Assembly: GCF_029504655.1 (NCBI RefSeq)
Contig: NZ_JAQFIL010000001.1
Location: 2,671,001-2,735,000, forward strand
DNA from: Catalinimonas alkaloidigena
Lineage (GTDB): Bacteria > Bacteroidota > Bacteroidia > Cytophagales > Cyclobacteriaceae
Reading direction: 5' to 3'
DNA length: 64,000 bases
Below the pieces are notes generated by a model that saw only the letters and a program-made list of their open reading frames with translations, did not search any database and was not told the DNA's origin. How positions within the stretch are numbered: the stretch's first letter is position 1; each line of letters begins with the position of its first letter. Below, one piece after another: positions 44,484 through 55,196 of the stretch. A program made the translations under genes and the position numbers.

Positions 44484-45479
44484 CTAATAATACCGATGAT
44501 GCGCTAAATACTGCTGCACATAATCACTTACACCCTCTTCCAGGCTATGAAAAGGAGTATGATAACCGATTGATTTGAGCTTGTGCATATCAGCTTCAGT
44601 AAAATACTGATATTTTTCTCGTATATCTTCGGGCGTATCTATGAAAGAGATATTTTCTTCTTTGTCAATCGCTTTAAAAACCGCTTTGGTAAGGTCCAGG
44701 AAGGTGCGTGCTTTACCACTTCCCAAATTATAGATACCTGAATCCTTCCGGTGCCTCATCAAAAAGTAGCAGACATTTACTACATCCTTGACATATACGA
44801 AATCTCGCATTTGCTCACCGTCTCTGTAATCTGGGTTATGAGAGCGGAATAGCTTCATCTCACCTTTTTGCTTAATCTGACCATAGGCGTGCCATATCAC
44901 AGATGCCATTCTTCCTTTATGGTATTCATTGGGACCATAAACGTTGAAGAACTTGAGTCCAGCCCAGAAAAAAGGCTTTTGCTCCTGGGCTAATGCCCAC
45001 TTATCAAATTCATTTTTGGATATTCCGTATGGGTTGAGCGGTTTTAACTTCGGAATGATACTCACATCGTCTTTATAACCTAATTCACCTGCGCCATAAG
45101 TAGCTGCCGAAGAAGCATAGACCAAAGGAATCTGGTAATTCACACAGCGTTTCCATATCTCTTTGCTATAGTTAACATTAAGCTTGTCAAAAACTGCGGT
45201 ATCAAACTCCGTAGTATCAGTACGCGCACCGATATGAAAGATAAACTCAACTTCTTCATAATTTAGATCTAACCAGGCAAAAAACTCATCTCGCTCCACT
45301 TTTTTCTGAATTTTTTTACCTTCAAGGTTCTTTATTTTTTCCTGTGCTTCGGAGAGGCCTTCCTTGGGGTGGCCCTCTGCAAACTGGTCAACAGCGATGA
45401 TATGATTAAAATTTTCCTGATTGAGTTTGGCAATTAAGCAGCTACCGATAAAGCCTGCGGCTCCTGTGACAATGATCAT
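44484..45479 (-). CDS. hldD: ADP-L-glycero-D-manno-heptose 6-epimerase
   Basis: A 331-aa extended SDR enzyme that epimerises ADP-D-glycero-D-manno-heptose to the L-glycero form for the lipopolysaccharide core. The NAD(P) loop is TGAAGFIG (5-12); the catalytic Y-x-x-x-K is in NPYGISKNEF. FNVYGPNEYHKGRMASV and the RDFVYVKDVV motif are typical. Length fits E. coli HldD (310). It diverges from queD (117 nt between). The other heptose genes are not in the window. LpxB nearby agrees with an LPS-making organism. Confidence 0.94.
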   Translation of the reverse strand: MIIVTGAAGFIGSCLIAKLNQENFNHIIAVDQFAEGHPKEGLSEAQEKIKNLEGKKIQKKVERDEFFAWLDLNYEEVEFIFHIGARTDTTEFDTAVFDKLNVNYSKEIWKRCVNYQIPLVYASSAATYGAGELGYKDDVSIIPKLKPLNPYGISKNEFDKWALAQEQKPFFWAGLKFFNVYGPNEYHKGRMASVIWHAYGQIKQKGEMKLFRSHNPDYRDGEQMRDFVYVKDVVNVCYFLMRHRKDSGIYNLGSGKARTFLDLTKAVFKAIDKEENISFIDTPEDIREKYQYFTEADMHKLKSIGYHTPFHSLEEGVSDYVQQYLAHHRYY

Positions 45480-45568
45480 AGTTTAGGTTTTTTTGTTTAG
45501 TGACTTAATATAGGGAAGGATTCATCTTCTCTTCTTGTTATCAGACTGATATTTCGCGTGCTATTAAT

Positions 45569-45576
45569 TATATTTG
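45569..45576 (+). promoter_or_regulatory. Candidate minus-7 element for queD-lpxB
   Basis: TATATTTG is a perfect TAnnTTTG, 20 nt before the queD start. No good TTTG at the usual upstream distance (TTTC at 45552-45555 is too close), so this is a partial match. Confidence 0.4.
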
Positions 45577-45596
45577 CGGCAAAATAAGCAGAGTCT

Positions 45597-46076
45597 ATGA
45601 TTTATGTAAGCAGAAGAGAGCATTTTAATGCTGCTCACAAACTATATAACCCAAACTGGACCAGAGAGAAGAATGAAGAAGTGTTTGGTCCCTGTGCTAA
45701 CGATAATTGGCATGGACATAATTTTGAGATGATCGTAACGGTAAAAGGGAAGCCTGATCCCGAAACAGGATTTGTAGTCGATCTTAAAAAATTGAGCACA
45801 CTGATCAGAGAGAGGGTCATTGAAAAGGTGGATCATAAAAACCTGAACCTGGATGTGGATTTTATGCAGGGTAAAATGGCCAGTTGTGAAATTCTGATTG
45901 AAGAAATCTGGAAAATACTGGCACCAGCGCTTAAAGATATCACTGATCGTGGGGTTTTACATGCTATCCGTTTGTATGAAACACCCAACAATTTTGTTGA
46001 TTTCTTTGGGGAAGGCGTAGAGCCTCATGATTATCTTGCCTACCAAGAATCCAATATGGCGCAAGCTACCCATTAA
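45597..46076 (+). CDS. queD: 6-carboxytetrahydropterin synthase (QueD)
   Basis: A 159-aa enzyme of the PTPS/QueD family that converts dihydroneopterin triphosphate to 6-carboxytetrahydropterin in queuosine synthesis. Zinc-binding histidines are in HFNAAHKL (9-16) and WHGHNFE (about 38-44). The catalytic cysteine is in FGPCAND. It is somewhat long at the C-terminus. Its last base is the first base of the lpxB start (TAATG), so the two are translationally coupled although their pathways are unrelated. QueC, QueE and QueF are not in view. Confidence 0.93.
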   Translation: MIYVSRREHFNAAHKLYNPNWTREKNEEVFGPCANDNWHGHNFEMIVTVKGKPDPETGFVVDLKKLSTLIRERVIEKVDHKNLNLDVDFMQGKMASCEILIEEIWKILAPALKDITDRGVLHAIRLYETPNNFVDFFGEGVEPHDYLAYQESNMAQATH

Positions 46077-47215
46077 TGAAATTTTATATTATTGCCGGAG
46101 AGCGTTCAGGAGATCTTCATGGTGCTAACCTGATTAAGGCATTAAAAAAAGAGGCCACCGCTACTGCTGATGAGATACATATACGGTGCTGGGGTGGAGA
46201 TGAGATGCAAAAAGCGGGTGGAGACTTGGTGGTTCATTATCGTGAAATGGCCTTTATGGGCTTTTGGGAGGTTTTTACCAATCTTACAACCATCAGAAAA
46301 TTTATTCAGCATTGTAAAAAAGACATACTGGAGTTTCAGCCGGATGTCCTTATTCTTATTGATTATGCGGGCTTCAATATGCGCATGGCACGCTTCGCCA
46401 AGCAGCATAATATACTCACTTACTACTATATCTCACCCAAACTTTGGGCATGGAATCAGGGAAGGGCAAAAAAAATAAAAGCGAATGTAGACAAGATGTT
46501 TGTCATTCTGCCTTTTGAAAAGGAATTCTATCTCAAGTTTGATTACCAGGTGGAATATGTAGGAAATCCACTGTTGGATGCCATCAGAGATTTTAAGCCT
46601 CAAAAAGGTTTTCGCCAACAATTTGGTTTGGATGAAAGACCAGTGATAGCAGTTCTTCCGGGAAGTCGTAAGCAGGAAGTGAGCAATATGCTCAAAACCA
46701 TGTTAGGTTTATCAACCTTTTTTCCGGATTATCAATTCGCAGTAGCAGCGGTAAATAACCTTCCTGATGATATGTACAAGGATGCCAGGCAGCAGGAAAA
46801 TGTGCACGTCATTGAGGGAAAAACATATGATATTCTTCATCAGGCGCATGCGGCGGTGGTAACTTCAGGTACGGCTACCCTGGAAACTGCTTTGTTTGAA
46901 GTGCCACAGCTCATCTGCTATAAAACCAGCTTCATTTCTTACCAGATTGCAAAATCGCTCATTAAAGTACCCTATATAGGACTGGTTAACCTTATTGCCG
47001 ATGAGGAAATTGTACCGGAACTGATTCAGTCCGACTTCAATACAAGCTCTTTACAAAGTGAGTTGCGTAAAATTGTTGCCGATACCCCTGAAAGGAAGGC
47101 ACAGCATAATGCATATCAAAGGATCAAAAAATTATTGGGTAATGAAAGAGCCTCGGAGAAAACCGCCAGGCTTATGATGCAAAATCTAAAAGAAGGAAAA
47201 GCTGTAAAACAATAG
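46076..47215 (+). CDS. lpxB: Lipid-A-disaccharide synthase
   Basis: A 379-aa GT19 glycosyltransferase, peripheral on the inner membrane, that joins UDP-diacylglucosamine to lipid X in lipid A synthesis. It starts IIAGERSGDLHGANLI (5-20). LIDYAGFNMR, YYISPKLWAWNQGR, and LPGSRKQEV follow, and AVVTSGTATLETALFEVPQ carries the nucleotide-binding TSGTATLE. Length matches E. coli LpxB (382). The gene overlaps queD by 1 nt and ends at a strong bidirectional terminator. Confidence 0.97.
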   Translation: MKFYIIAGERSGDLHGANLIKALKKEATATADEIHIRCWGGDEMQKAGGDLVVHYREMAFMGFWEVFTNLTTIRKFIQHCKKDILEFQPDVLILIDYAGFNMRMARFAKQHNILTYYYISPKLWAWNQGRAKKIKANVDKMFVILPFEKEFYLKFDYQVEYVGNPLLDAIRDFKPQKGFRQQFGLDERPVIAVLPGSRKQEVSNMLKTMLGLSTFFPDYQFAVAAVNNLPDDMYKDARQQENVHVIEGKTYDILHQAHAAVVTSGTATLETALFEVPQLICYKTSFISYQIAKSLIKVPYIGLVNLIADEEIVPELIQSDFNTSSLQSELRKIVADTPERKAQHNAYQRIKKLLGNERASEKTARLMMQNLKEGKAVKQ

Positions 47216-47245
47216 AAAAAGAACGACAATTCAAGCCGTTCTTTT
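47216..47245. terminator. Bidirectional terminator after lpxB
   Basis: A perfect 9-bp stem (47217-47225 with 47237-47245), an 11-nt loop, A-run left and T-run right. It serves lpxB and the convergent oxidoreductase gene. Confidence 0.8.
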
Positions 47246-47268
47246 CAGTTGAAAATTGTGTTTCTTTT

Positions 47269-48282
47269 TTAAGAGTTTCTGGCTTTGTTCATCACATAAT
47301 TTATGCTTACTTCCGAACCATCCTGTCGTTTACTTTCATCAGCGGCTTCCATAAAAGCATAAATTTCTAAAGTTTCCTGAGGTGATACCGGTGGAGTACC
47401 GCTTTCAAAAAACTCTACAATTTTGTAAACAAGCTTCTGATATCCTTCAAATGGACCTAAATTTACGGTTTGTTCAGTCCCAAATGCAATGCCACCATAG
47501 TCATGCTTACCGGTTCTGCTGCCTCTAAAGGTTCCGAGACGACCATCATTCCAGGTGCCAACCACAATATCTGTATCAGGAGTAGCAAAACGTTGCACCC
47601 TACGACAACCTGTACCCATAACAGTAAATAATATCTCGACGCCATGTATGCCGTACCAGTATAAATCAGGGTGGTGCTCTTCCAGTGAAGCCGGGCTAAA
47701 GGTCATGGCACCAGTAACTTCACCAGCTAGTTGTTTGTGTCTCACATCCTGTGCTTTTTGAAGATAGCGTAAAGAAGAAGAAGAGAAGATAGGTGTATTG
47801 TATTCTTCAGCTGCTTCATATAAAGCGATCGCATCGTGAAGAGAAGCTGTCACCGGTTTATCCACAAACATCCTTTTGCCAGCTTTGAGTACCTGCAATC
47901 CTTGTTCCAGATGAGGACGGCCATCATTGGTTTCCAGCAGTATAAAATCTACTTTTTCCAGCAATTGATCAATAGAATCAACAATTTCTACGCCCAGTGC
48001 TTTAACCTCTTCCGTATATTTTGGAATACGCTCCACGCTACTGGGAATATCTTTGCTTCCGTAGGGGTAGGCCGCCACGACCTGATATCCTTTTAGCTTT
48101 GAATCCTGTGTTTTGTGATTAAACATTTTGGTGAAAGCCGGGCTATGTGATGTGTCCAGGCCTATGATACCAATTTTCTTTCCTTCTGGGGCAGTGGGCT
48201 TTTGATGCATATTAAAGTTGGGTAAACTTATTGATAATCCAGCTACACCGGCCTTTTTCATAAAATCTCTTCTGGTGTCCAT
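47269..48282 (-). CDS. Gfo/Idh/MocA-family oxidoreductase with Tat-type leader
   Basis: A 337-aa NAD(P)-binding protein. The leader MDTRRDFMKKAG with a short hydrophobic run is twin-arginine-like; the ATG at 48282 is preferred to TTG at 48291. A Rossmann region follows with IGIIGLDTSHSPAF, and the substrate-side VDKPVTASLHDAIALYEAA carries the conserved K-P. A GFO/IDH C-terminal domain follows. Substrate unknown; many act on sugars, inositols or sugar acids. It is 22 nt from the ATG-chosen start to the end of the paralogous gene upstream, so they form an operon. Confidence 0.86.
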   Translation of the reverse strand: MDTRRDFMKKAGVAGLSISLPNFNMHQKPTAPEGKKIGIIGLDTSHSPAFTKMFNHKTQDSKLKGYQVVAAYPYGSKDIPSSVERIPKYTEEVKALGVEIVDSIDQLLEKVDFILLETNDGRPHLEQGLQVLKAGKRMFVDKPVTASLHDAIALYEAAEEYNTPIFSSSSLRYLQKAQDVRHKQLAGEVTGAMTFSPASLEEHHPDLYWYGIHGVEILFTVMGTGCRRVQRFATPDTDIVVGTWNDGRLGTFRGSRTGKHDYGGIAFGTEQTVNLGPFEGYQKLVYKIVEFFESGTPPVSPQETLEIYAFMEAADESKRQDGSEVSINYVMNKARNS

Positions 48283-48303
48283 TGATAGCAAGCGGTTTAT
48301 GTA

Positions 48304-49635
48304 TTAAACAGAGGGTGCCCAGCCTTCTTCGTATTCCCGCCCCCAATATTTCATAGCTTCGGGATCGTTGATGATAGCACCATTCGCTGGATTGATTTGC
48401 AGGCTTCTGCCGACGCGTTGGGCTACATTCCCCAGGTGGCAGATGTGTACACTTTTGTTAGCATCTTCAATATGGGTCCTGGGCTGAATACCATGTCGGA
48501 TGGCATCTACAAAATTAATGATATGTGCTTTGTCCAGATCAAAGCCGGGGCCTGAAGTATCCAACGCATCTGAAGTAGATTCGTTGACTTCTTTGACAAG
48601 CTTATTTTTAAGGTCAAATACTTTGTATCCATTACCTCCATATATTTCCAGGGTGCCATTTTCGCCATGAAAAGATGCGCCCACATTAGAACCATTTATG
48701 CTACGACCGTTACTGCTGCGGCTCTCCCAGAAAATAGATTTACCATAAGGAAACTGATAGGTCACGTTTTGAGTGTCTGGTGTTTCCCAATCATCATGAT
48801 AATGGTAACGCCCGCCACTGGAATCTACTTTTTCTGGATAATCTACACCCAAGCCCCATCGACAGAGGTCAACGAAATGTGTTCCATTGTTCAATAGTTC
48901 TCCTGTTCCCCAATGCCAGCGCCAGTGCCATTCATAGTGTACCAGATTATCTAAGTAAGGACGGCGGGGCGCAGGGCCTTGCCACAAATCAAAATCAAGA
49001 TGACTGGGAACAGGGACCTGTTTACCATGTCCGATTGAGCCTCTTGTGTTTGCGTACCAGCCTTTAGCAAGGTATACCTCACCTATACTACCGGTATGCA
49101 ATTCATTGATGGCTTCAATAACATTTGGCCAGGACCTACGCTGATTCCCCATCATAATCACCTTAGCGTGTTTTTTGGCGCATGAAACCAGCATCTCTCC
49201 TTCTGCCAGGTTGTGACTGCAAGGTTTTTCTACATAAACGTTTTTCCCTGCCTGCAGTGCTAACATGGCCGCGGGAGCATGCCAATGATCCGGGGCAGCA
49301 ATGACCAGGGCATCTACTTGAGGATCTTCCAATGCCTTTCTAAAGTCTTTTACACCTTGGGGAGCTTCTTCCTGTCCAGCGTCTTTTGTAGCATCAATGC
49401 CTTTTTTGATAGCATTATCATCAACATCACATATATAGGCTACTCTACAATCCGGGTTTTGCGCAAAGCCTCGGGCGAGCGCAGAGCCTCTGCTGTTGGT
49501 ACCCATTATGGCGACATTAATTACTTCGTTTGCTGATGTTTTCAGATAAGTAAATGGAGAAGGAGACAGGCTGATTCCTAATCCGCTCATGCTAGTGTTT
49601 TTGAGAAAATCTCTTCTTTTCATACCGCTTTTCAT
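48304..49635 (-). CDS. Gfo/Idh/MocA-family oxidoreductase with Tat-type leader (second)
   Basis: A 443-aa oxidoreductase. The ATG at 49635 gives MKSGMKRRDFLKN with a twin-arginine pair and a hydrophobic run; the ATG at 49623 (MKRRDFLKN) is equally good, while the TTG at 49677 is unlikely. NVAIMGTNSRGSALARGF is the cofactor loop and VYVEKPCSHNLAEGEMLV holds the conserved EKP. The HWHAPA motif (APDHWHAP) and Trp-rich C-terminal region fit the secreted subgroup often met in Bacteroidota and Planctomycetes. Substrate unknown. It is the upstream gene of the pair. Confidence 0.88.
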   Translation of the reverse strand: MKSGMKRRDFLKNTSMSGLGISLSPSPFTYLKTSANEVINVAIMGTNSRGSALARGFAQNPDCRVAYICDVDDNAIKKGIDATKDAGQEEAPQGVKDFRKALEDPQVDALVIAAPDHWHAPAAMLALQAGKNVYVEKPCSHNLAEGEMLVSCAKKHAKVIMMGNQRRSWPNVIEAINELHTGSIGEVYLAKGWYANTRGSIGHGKQVPVPSHLDFDLWQGPAPRRPYLDNLVHYEWHWRWHWGTGELLNNGTHFVDLCRWGLGVDYPEKVDSSGGRYHYHDDWETPDTQNVTYQFPYGKSIFWESRSSNGRSINGSNVGASFHGENGTLEIYGGNGYKVFDLKNKLVKEVNESTSDALDTSGPGFDLDKAHIINFVDAIRHGIQPRTHIEDANKSVHICHLGNVAQRVGRSLQINPANGAIINDPEAMKYWGREYEEGWAPSV

Positions 49636-49677
49636 AGGTTGTTTTATGGTTGAAATACTAATTAGCGTTTGCGCCAA

Positions 49678-50391
49678 TATAATTATAAATCAACAAATGG
49701 AAGAAAATAGAATATGAGAAGAGATGCATAGAAGCACTATAGCTAGCCATTTCCTAAAAAGCTAAAGGCGGAATGGAATGTTGGTCAGTCTGTAAAAACT
49801 TTTTTTTGCATTATTTATGGTAAACGCACATTGCTTGCTTCACAAGTACTAATACTTAAGTTTAACCAGGGGTATTTAATTGTTTCCCTTATAAACTCTA
49901 TAAGCTTGTACTATTTTTGACCATTTGGATAATAAGGGTTGCCTATAAATATTAATAATTTATAAGTGTAAACCTTTAGCTAACCTGATAAACAAGACGG
50001 ATGAAAAGTTAAACAATGAATGACGAAAAGGCCTCTTTCATCCTAATTTCCAAATATTATTCTCCTTACCAAGAATGACTTAGGTAGAGGCATGTAAAAA
50101 ATTAATTACAGCTATCTTGGAATATAACAAATGTGTTGGTCAAAAATTTTACTTTTTTTTATTCCTAAAACTTTAGCCACAATTATTAAAAATTAATTCA
50201 GCGGACTATTTAATAGTATATTTTTATAATTATTTAAATAATTACTTTTAACATTTTGGTAAAAATGTATATAAATAAGAATAAATGGTACATATTTTTT
50301 GATATGAATATCCTTTCTTAACATATTGCTTGATGCCAGTCAGTTTAGTCTGGCCAATAGTCATTTTATACACTTAATTCCTTAGTTTTTT
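49678..50391. other. 714-nt control region upstream of susC
   Basis: A long AT-rich region between the divergent oxidoreductase and susC genes. It contains short inverted repeats: 49944-49950 with 49958-49964 (7 bp), and 50335-50339 with 50350-50354 (GCCAG/CTGGC, about 40 nt before the susC ATG). No ORF, RNA gene or sigma/anti-sigma gene is found. The length suggests regulatory sites but I cannot define them. Confidence 0.4.
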
Positions 50392-53300
50392 ATGAGAAAA
50401 ATTCTACTCGGAATGTTGTTTGGCTGCAAAGCCAAATCAGCATTGTATCATGGGGCTGGAATGCTCGCCATTGTGCTTGTTACTTCCAGTATGGTACTGG
50501 CGCAAAGCCGAACTGTATCAGGAAAAGTTACCGATGAAAATGATGCGGGACTTCCTGGTGTCAACGTATTAGTACAGGGTACTACTGTAGGTACAGTTAC
50601 TGATATAGAAGGAAACTACAAAATATCAGTTGATGGAAGTGATGCTACACTGGTGTTTACTTCAGTAGGTTATGAATCCGCATCAGTGGAAGTTGGCAAT
50701 CAATCCACTATTGACGTAAATCTACTTCCTGACCTAACCCAATTGAGTGAAGTGGTAGTCACCGCACTTGGTGTTGAAAAAGAGAAGAAGTCACTGGGAT
50801 ACTCCGTAAGTGAAGTTGAAGGAGAATCATTGGTACAGGCACGTGAGATTAACCTTGGCAATGCACTATCAGGAAGAGTAGCTGGTGTCAATGTGAGTAG
50901 CAGTGCTACCGGTCCGGCAGGTTCCTCTCGTGTAGTGATTCGCGGAAATAGCTCACTAGGAGGCAATAATCAGCCATTGTACGTCATAGATGGTGTGCCT
51001 ATTGATAACTCTCAGCTGGGGTCTGCAGGAATGTGGGGTGGTACGGACTCAGGAGATGGTCTATCCAGTATCAACCCTGATGATATAGCTGAAATTAGTG
51101 TCTTAAAAGGAAACACTGCTGCTGCACTATATGGTTCCCGGGCTTCTAATGGTGTAATCCTGATTACTACTAAGAAAGGAAGTGCCAGAAAAGGGATAGG
51201 AGTTGAAATCAATTCAAACCTGGTGTTCGAAAATATCATCAATAATTTTGACTGGCAGCAGCAGTATGGACAGGGTAACAGAGGTGCTAAGCCCACCAGT
51301 CAGGAAGAAGCGCTTGCGTTTGGAAATAGTTCTTGGGGTGACCGCCTGGATGGAAGCAGTGTAGTACAGTTTGACGGTGTAAGCAGGCCTTACTCCTACA
51401 CTGGTGATCCTTATGATGCATTTTACAACACAGGGATGACTCTCACCAACACCCTCTCTCTGTATGGAGGAAATGAAAATGCAAATTATCGTTTCTTCCG
51501 CATCTAATCTGGATAACGATGCAGTAATGCCAAACGCTGGCTACAATCGTAAAAACTTTACCATGAACGTTAATGGTAAATTTGCGGAAAGACTTACGTT
51601 CTCAGCCAAAGCACAGTACAGCATTGAAGATACTGATAACCGACCTCGTTTATCTGATTCACCAGGAAACGCAAATTTCGCGGTATCTACTTTGCCTGCC
51701 AATATTGATGTTACTGATCTGAAAGGAAATCCTGACAAATTAGGGGCGAATGAGGAAGGGGTAGAGCTGCCTTTTAGTGACAATATTTACTTGACAAACC
51801 CTTACTGGGGAGCTTATCAGTTCGTCAATAGTGACGAAAGAAATCGTATCATCGGTTCCGCTTCAATTCGTTATGAATTCACGGACTGGTTGTACTTACA
51901 AGGCCGTGTAGGTATAGATAACTATACTGTAAGAGGTACTAACCTGGAACCTTACGGTACAGCATACAAGGTTTTAGGTGGAATGAATGAAAATAAAAGA
52001 ACAGTACAGGAAGTTAATGCCGACTTCTTACTGGGTGCTGACAAACAATTCGGTGCTATTGGGCTGAATGCCTTTGTTGGTGGAAACCAGATGAGAAGAT
52101 ATGACGAAAACATGTCTATCAACGGTCAAAACTTCAACATTCCTTTCTTTCATGCGGTTAGCAATGCGGCTAACCAGAGTCCTTCTTTAGGCTATAGCGA
52201 AAAAGGTATCAATTCACTTTATGGCTCAGTAGAGGTGAACTATAATGACTTCTTGTTCCTGACAGTGACAGGTAGAAATGACTGGTTCTCCACCCTTGCA
52301 GCGGATAAAAACTCAATCTTTTATCCTTCCGTAGGTACAAGCTTTGTCTTCTCAGATGCTTTCACCATGCCCAACTGGATTTCATTTGGTAAAGTAAGAG
52401 GTTCATGGGCGCAGGTTGGTGGTGATACTGATCCTTATAATATCAACTTGACTTATGGATTAGTTGGTCAGGGTCACCAGGGGGCAGCATTAGCTTCAAT
52501 TACTCAAGGCAATATTCCAAATGCAAATCTACAACCATTGACAGTAACAGAAACGGAAGTTGGATTTGATGTTCGTTTCTTTAATGACCGTTTAGGTATA
52601 GATTTCGCCTACTATGATCGTTTAACTGAAAATGATATTGTTAGCGCAAGTATTTCCAGAACTTCAGGGTATACCGGAGTAGTCGTCAATGTAGGTGAAA
52701 TGCGTAACTCAGGAATAGAGTTATTAGTAACTGGTCAACCGGTAGTAACACCAAACTTTACCTGGGAAGTGATGCTTAACATGGCAAAGAATAACAATGA
52801 GGTACTGCAGTTAACTGAGGGTATTGATTTCTTAGCAGGAGACCAGGCACGTTCAAGAAATGTATTTGTACGTCATGCGATAGGTTATCCTTATGCTTCA
52901 ATATGGGGACGGACTCACAAAACCATCAATGGTCAGAAAGTTTATGATGCGGACGGCCTACCTGTAAGATCAGATGATATTGAACTCTTAGGTTCGGGTG
53001 TGCACGACCTTACAGCAGGTATCACCAACTCACTTCGTTATAAAAACTTCACATTCAGCGCTTTAATTGATATTAAAACAGGTGCTGACTTATTTTCTGG
53101 AACTAATCTGAATGCCTATTCTTTAGGTTTGCATCAGAATACACTGGAGGGTAGAGAAAATGGCTTAACGCTTTCTGGAGTAGATGAAAGTGGTGAAGCT
53201 ACCACTTTTGAAGTAGCAGCAGAAAATGTTCAGGATTACTATTCAAGGTTATCATCTGACATCACTGAAGAGTTCATCTATGATGCTTCATTCGCCAAGC

Positions 53301-53530
53301 TTCGCTCAGTACAATTGGGTTATAACCTCCCTAGCTCGCTGCTTGGACCAACTCCTTTTTCAGCAGCTACTGTATCATTTGTAGGTCGTAACCTGCTGTT
53401 ATTATGGAGCAATGTAGAGAATATTGATCCTGAGTCTACCTACAATACGTCCAACAATAGTCAGGGACTTGAGTGGTTAGGTGTTCCACAGTATCGCTCC
53501 TACGGGTTTAATGTTAATATTAAGTTCTAA
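50392..53530 (+). pseudogene. SusC/RagA-type TonB-dependent receptor, broken by one-base frameshift
   Basis: This is a SusC-like outer-membrane transporter read in two frames: 50392-51507 (signal, carboxypeptidase-regulatory-like domain at about 37-115, plug domain) and the remainder to 53530 (beta-barrel). The first frame ends NANYRFFRI-stop; one base fewer in TTCTTCC at 51493-51499 would restore YRFSASNLDND, the normal family reading. Restored length is 1045 aa. The barrel end FNVNIKF is intact and the frame beyond the break shows no further stops. Either a recent natural frameshift or a sequence error. With SusD it would import a glycan or other oligomer. Confidence 0.88.
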
Positions 53531-53567
53531 GCATATCATTTAAAATGAACTGAAACAATTGAAAAGT

Positions 53568-55079
53568 ATGAAAACAATATCATATAAAATATTTAGTTTG
53601 ATGCTGGCAGGGCTTCTGGTCGTATCTTCATGCGATACAGATGAGCTGATAGAGTTGAACGAGAACCCTAATGCGGCTTCAGAGATTGACCCTTCTTATT
53701 TGCTGGCCAACTCTATGTTAAGAATTTCTGGTGACCGCTATGAAAGCTGGAGAGGGATATTGATTTATTCTTCTACCATGATACAGCACAATGCTGCTTT
53801 ACAGACTTACTGGTCGGGAGATAAATACCTTTACAATAGCCAATACTCTGGAGCTCTATTTGAAGCGGCTTATCCTAACTATGTAAAAATGCTAGCTGCT
53901 GTAATTGAGCAAACCAAGGAAGACCCTACTAAAGGTAATGTGTACGGAATAGCCAGAATTTTATGGGTTTTTGGCATGTCTCGTTTGACTGACATGTACG
54001 GAGATATTCCTTATTTTGAAGCAGGTCGTGGATTTTATGATAACACCTTTTCTCCACAATATGATCCGCAGTCAGAAATTTATGCGGATATGCTGATGCA
54101 ACTGGAAGAAGCTCCCAGTACATTCAATGCATCGCTCACTGATTTAGGTAACAACAGTGTGCAGGATATAATTTACCAGGGCGACCTTGATAAATGGGAA
54201 AAATTTGCCAACTCGCTGATGCTTCGTCTGGCGATGAGGTTGACCAAAGTCGATCCTGCTATGGCACAAGAATATGTAGCCAAAGCGATAGCCGGAGGAG
54301 TTATGGAAAGTAATGCTGATAATGCGTATGTACAACATACTGATGGTCCAGTTGGTATCAATCAGAATGGTATCGGCCAGGTATTCCTCGCAGATGGAAA
54401 CCAAAGACTGAGTAAGACTTTCATTGATTTCATGATGGAAGGTAATGACCCACGCATTGAAGTGATTGCTACCCTTAATCAGGATGGTATTTACAATGGC
54501 TTGCCTAACGGATATGATGTTAATACCATCAAAGATTATGAAGGTACAGGTGAAGAGGCAGTTCCCTTAGAGTTGTATTCAACTACTAATCCAGCGCTGG
54601 TAACGCTTGACGCTCCAATGTTCTTTCAAACGTATGCTGAGGTGGAGTATTTATTGGCTGAAGCTGCAATACGAGGATGGCATAGTGGCGATCCCGAAAC
54701 TCATTATAACGAGGGTGTGAGAGCTGATATGGAGCATTTTACAACATATGATGAGGGATTAGCCATTTCAGAAGACGCTATCAACCAATACCTTGCTGAT
54801 AATCCTTATAATGCTGCTGAAGGCTTGGAAATGATTGGAGAGCAGTATTGGGTTGCAACTTTCCTTAATGACTATGAATCCTGGGCTAACTGGAGAAGAA
54901 CCGGCTTTCCTGAACTGACGCCGGTTACATATCCTGGTAACATAACAAACGGGCAGATTCCCAGAAGACTGAGGTATTTTGAAGGTGAATATGGAAATAA
55001 CGGTGAGCAGTTACAATCTGCACTTAGCAGACAGGGGCCTGATGAATTTACCACCCGCATTTGGTGGGATACTGAATAG
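53568..55079 (+). CDS. SusD/RagB-family nutrient-binding lipoprotein
   Basis: A 503-aa outer-membrane lipoprotein from ATG 53568 (a TTG at 53559 is less likely). A lipobox follows the signal (VVSSC), then the mature part begins CDTDELIELNENPNAASEIDP, typical of the SusD_2 subgroup that pairs with SusC. Helical TPR-like parts follow and the C-terminus has ANWRRTGFPELTPVTYPG and NNGEQLQSALSRQGPDEFTTRIWWD. It should bind substrate at the cell surface and pass it to the SusC channel. It is 37 nt after susC and followed by a strong terminator, so the pair is one unit. Confidence 0.92.
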   Translation: MKTISYKIFSLMLAGLLVVSSCDTDELIELNENPNAASEIDPSYLLANSMLRISGDRYESWRGILIYSSTMIQHNAALQTYWSGDKYLYNSQYSGALFEAAYPNYVKMLAAVIEQTKEDPTKGNVYGIARILWVFGMSRLTDMYGDIPYFEAGRGFYDNTFSPQYDPQSEIYADMLMQLEEAPSTFNASLTDLGNNSVQDIIYQGDLDKWEKFANSLMLRLAMRLTKVDPAMAQEYVAKAIAGGVMESNADNAYVQHTDGPVGINQNGIGQVFLADGNQRLSKTFIDFMMEGNDPRIEVIATLNQDGIYNGLPNGYDVNTIKDYEGTGEEAVPLELYSTTNPALVTLDAPMFFQTYAEVEYLLAEAAIRGWHSGDPETHYNEGVRADMEHFTTYDEGLAISEDAINQYLADNPYNAAEGLEMIGEQYWVATFLNDYESWANWRRTGFPELTPVTYPGNITNGQIPRRLRYFEGEYGNNGEQLQSALSRQGPDEFTTRIWWDTE

Positions 55080-55102
55080 GCCCTTAACAATTAAATGATA
55101 TA

Positions 55103-55132
55103 AAAAAAGTGGAGTTCATGCTCCACTTTTTT
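55103..55132 (+). terminator. Strong terminator after susD
   Basis: A perfect 12-bp stem (55103-55114 with 55121-55132), 6-nt loop, ending in a T-run. It closes the susC-susD unit. Confidence 0.9.
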
Positions 55133-55196
55133 AGTTTTGGTGCAAAATAAAAGTAGCGGAAATAAACATTAGCAAAACCATTAAAATTATAAATCA

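Noticed and set aside
49944..49964. Inverted repeat in the susC upstream region as an operator
   Set aside because: AT-only 7-bp arms in AT-rich DNA are expected by chance.
51487..51503. Programmed ribosomal frameshift in susC
   Set aside because: No slippery heptamer or downstream structure is seen; a mutation or sequence error is simpler.
51464..53530. Second SusC frame treated as a separate gene
   Set aside because: Its apparent start lies inside the SusC reading just before the frameshift, and it has no signal peptide or plug domain; it is the barrel half of one broken gene.
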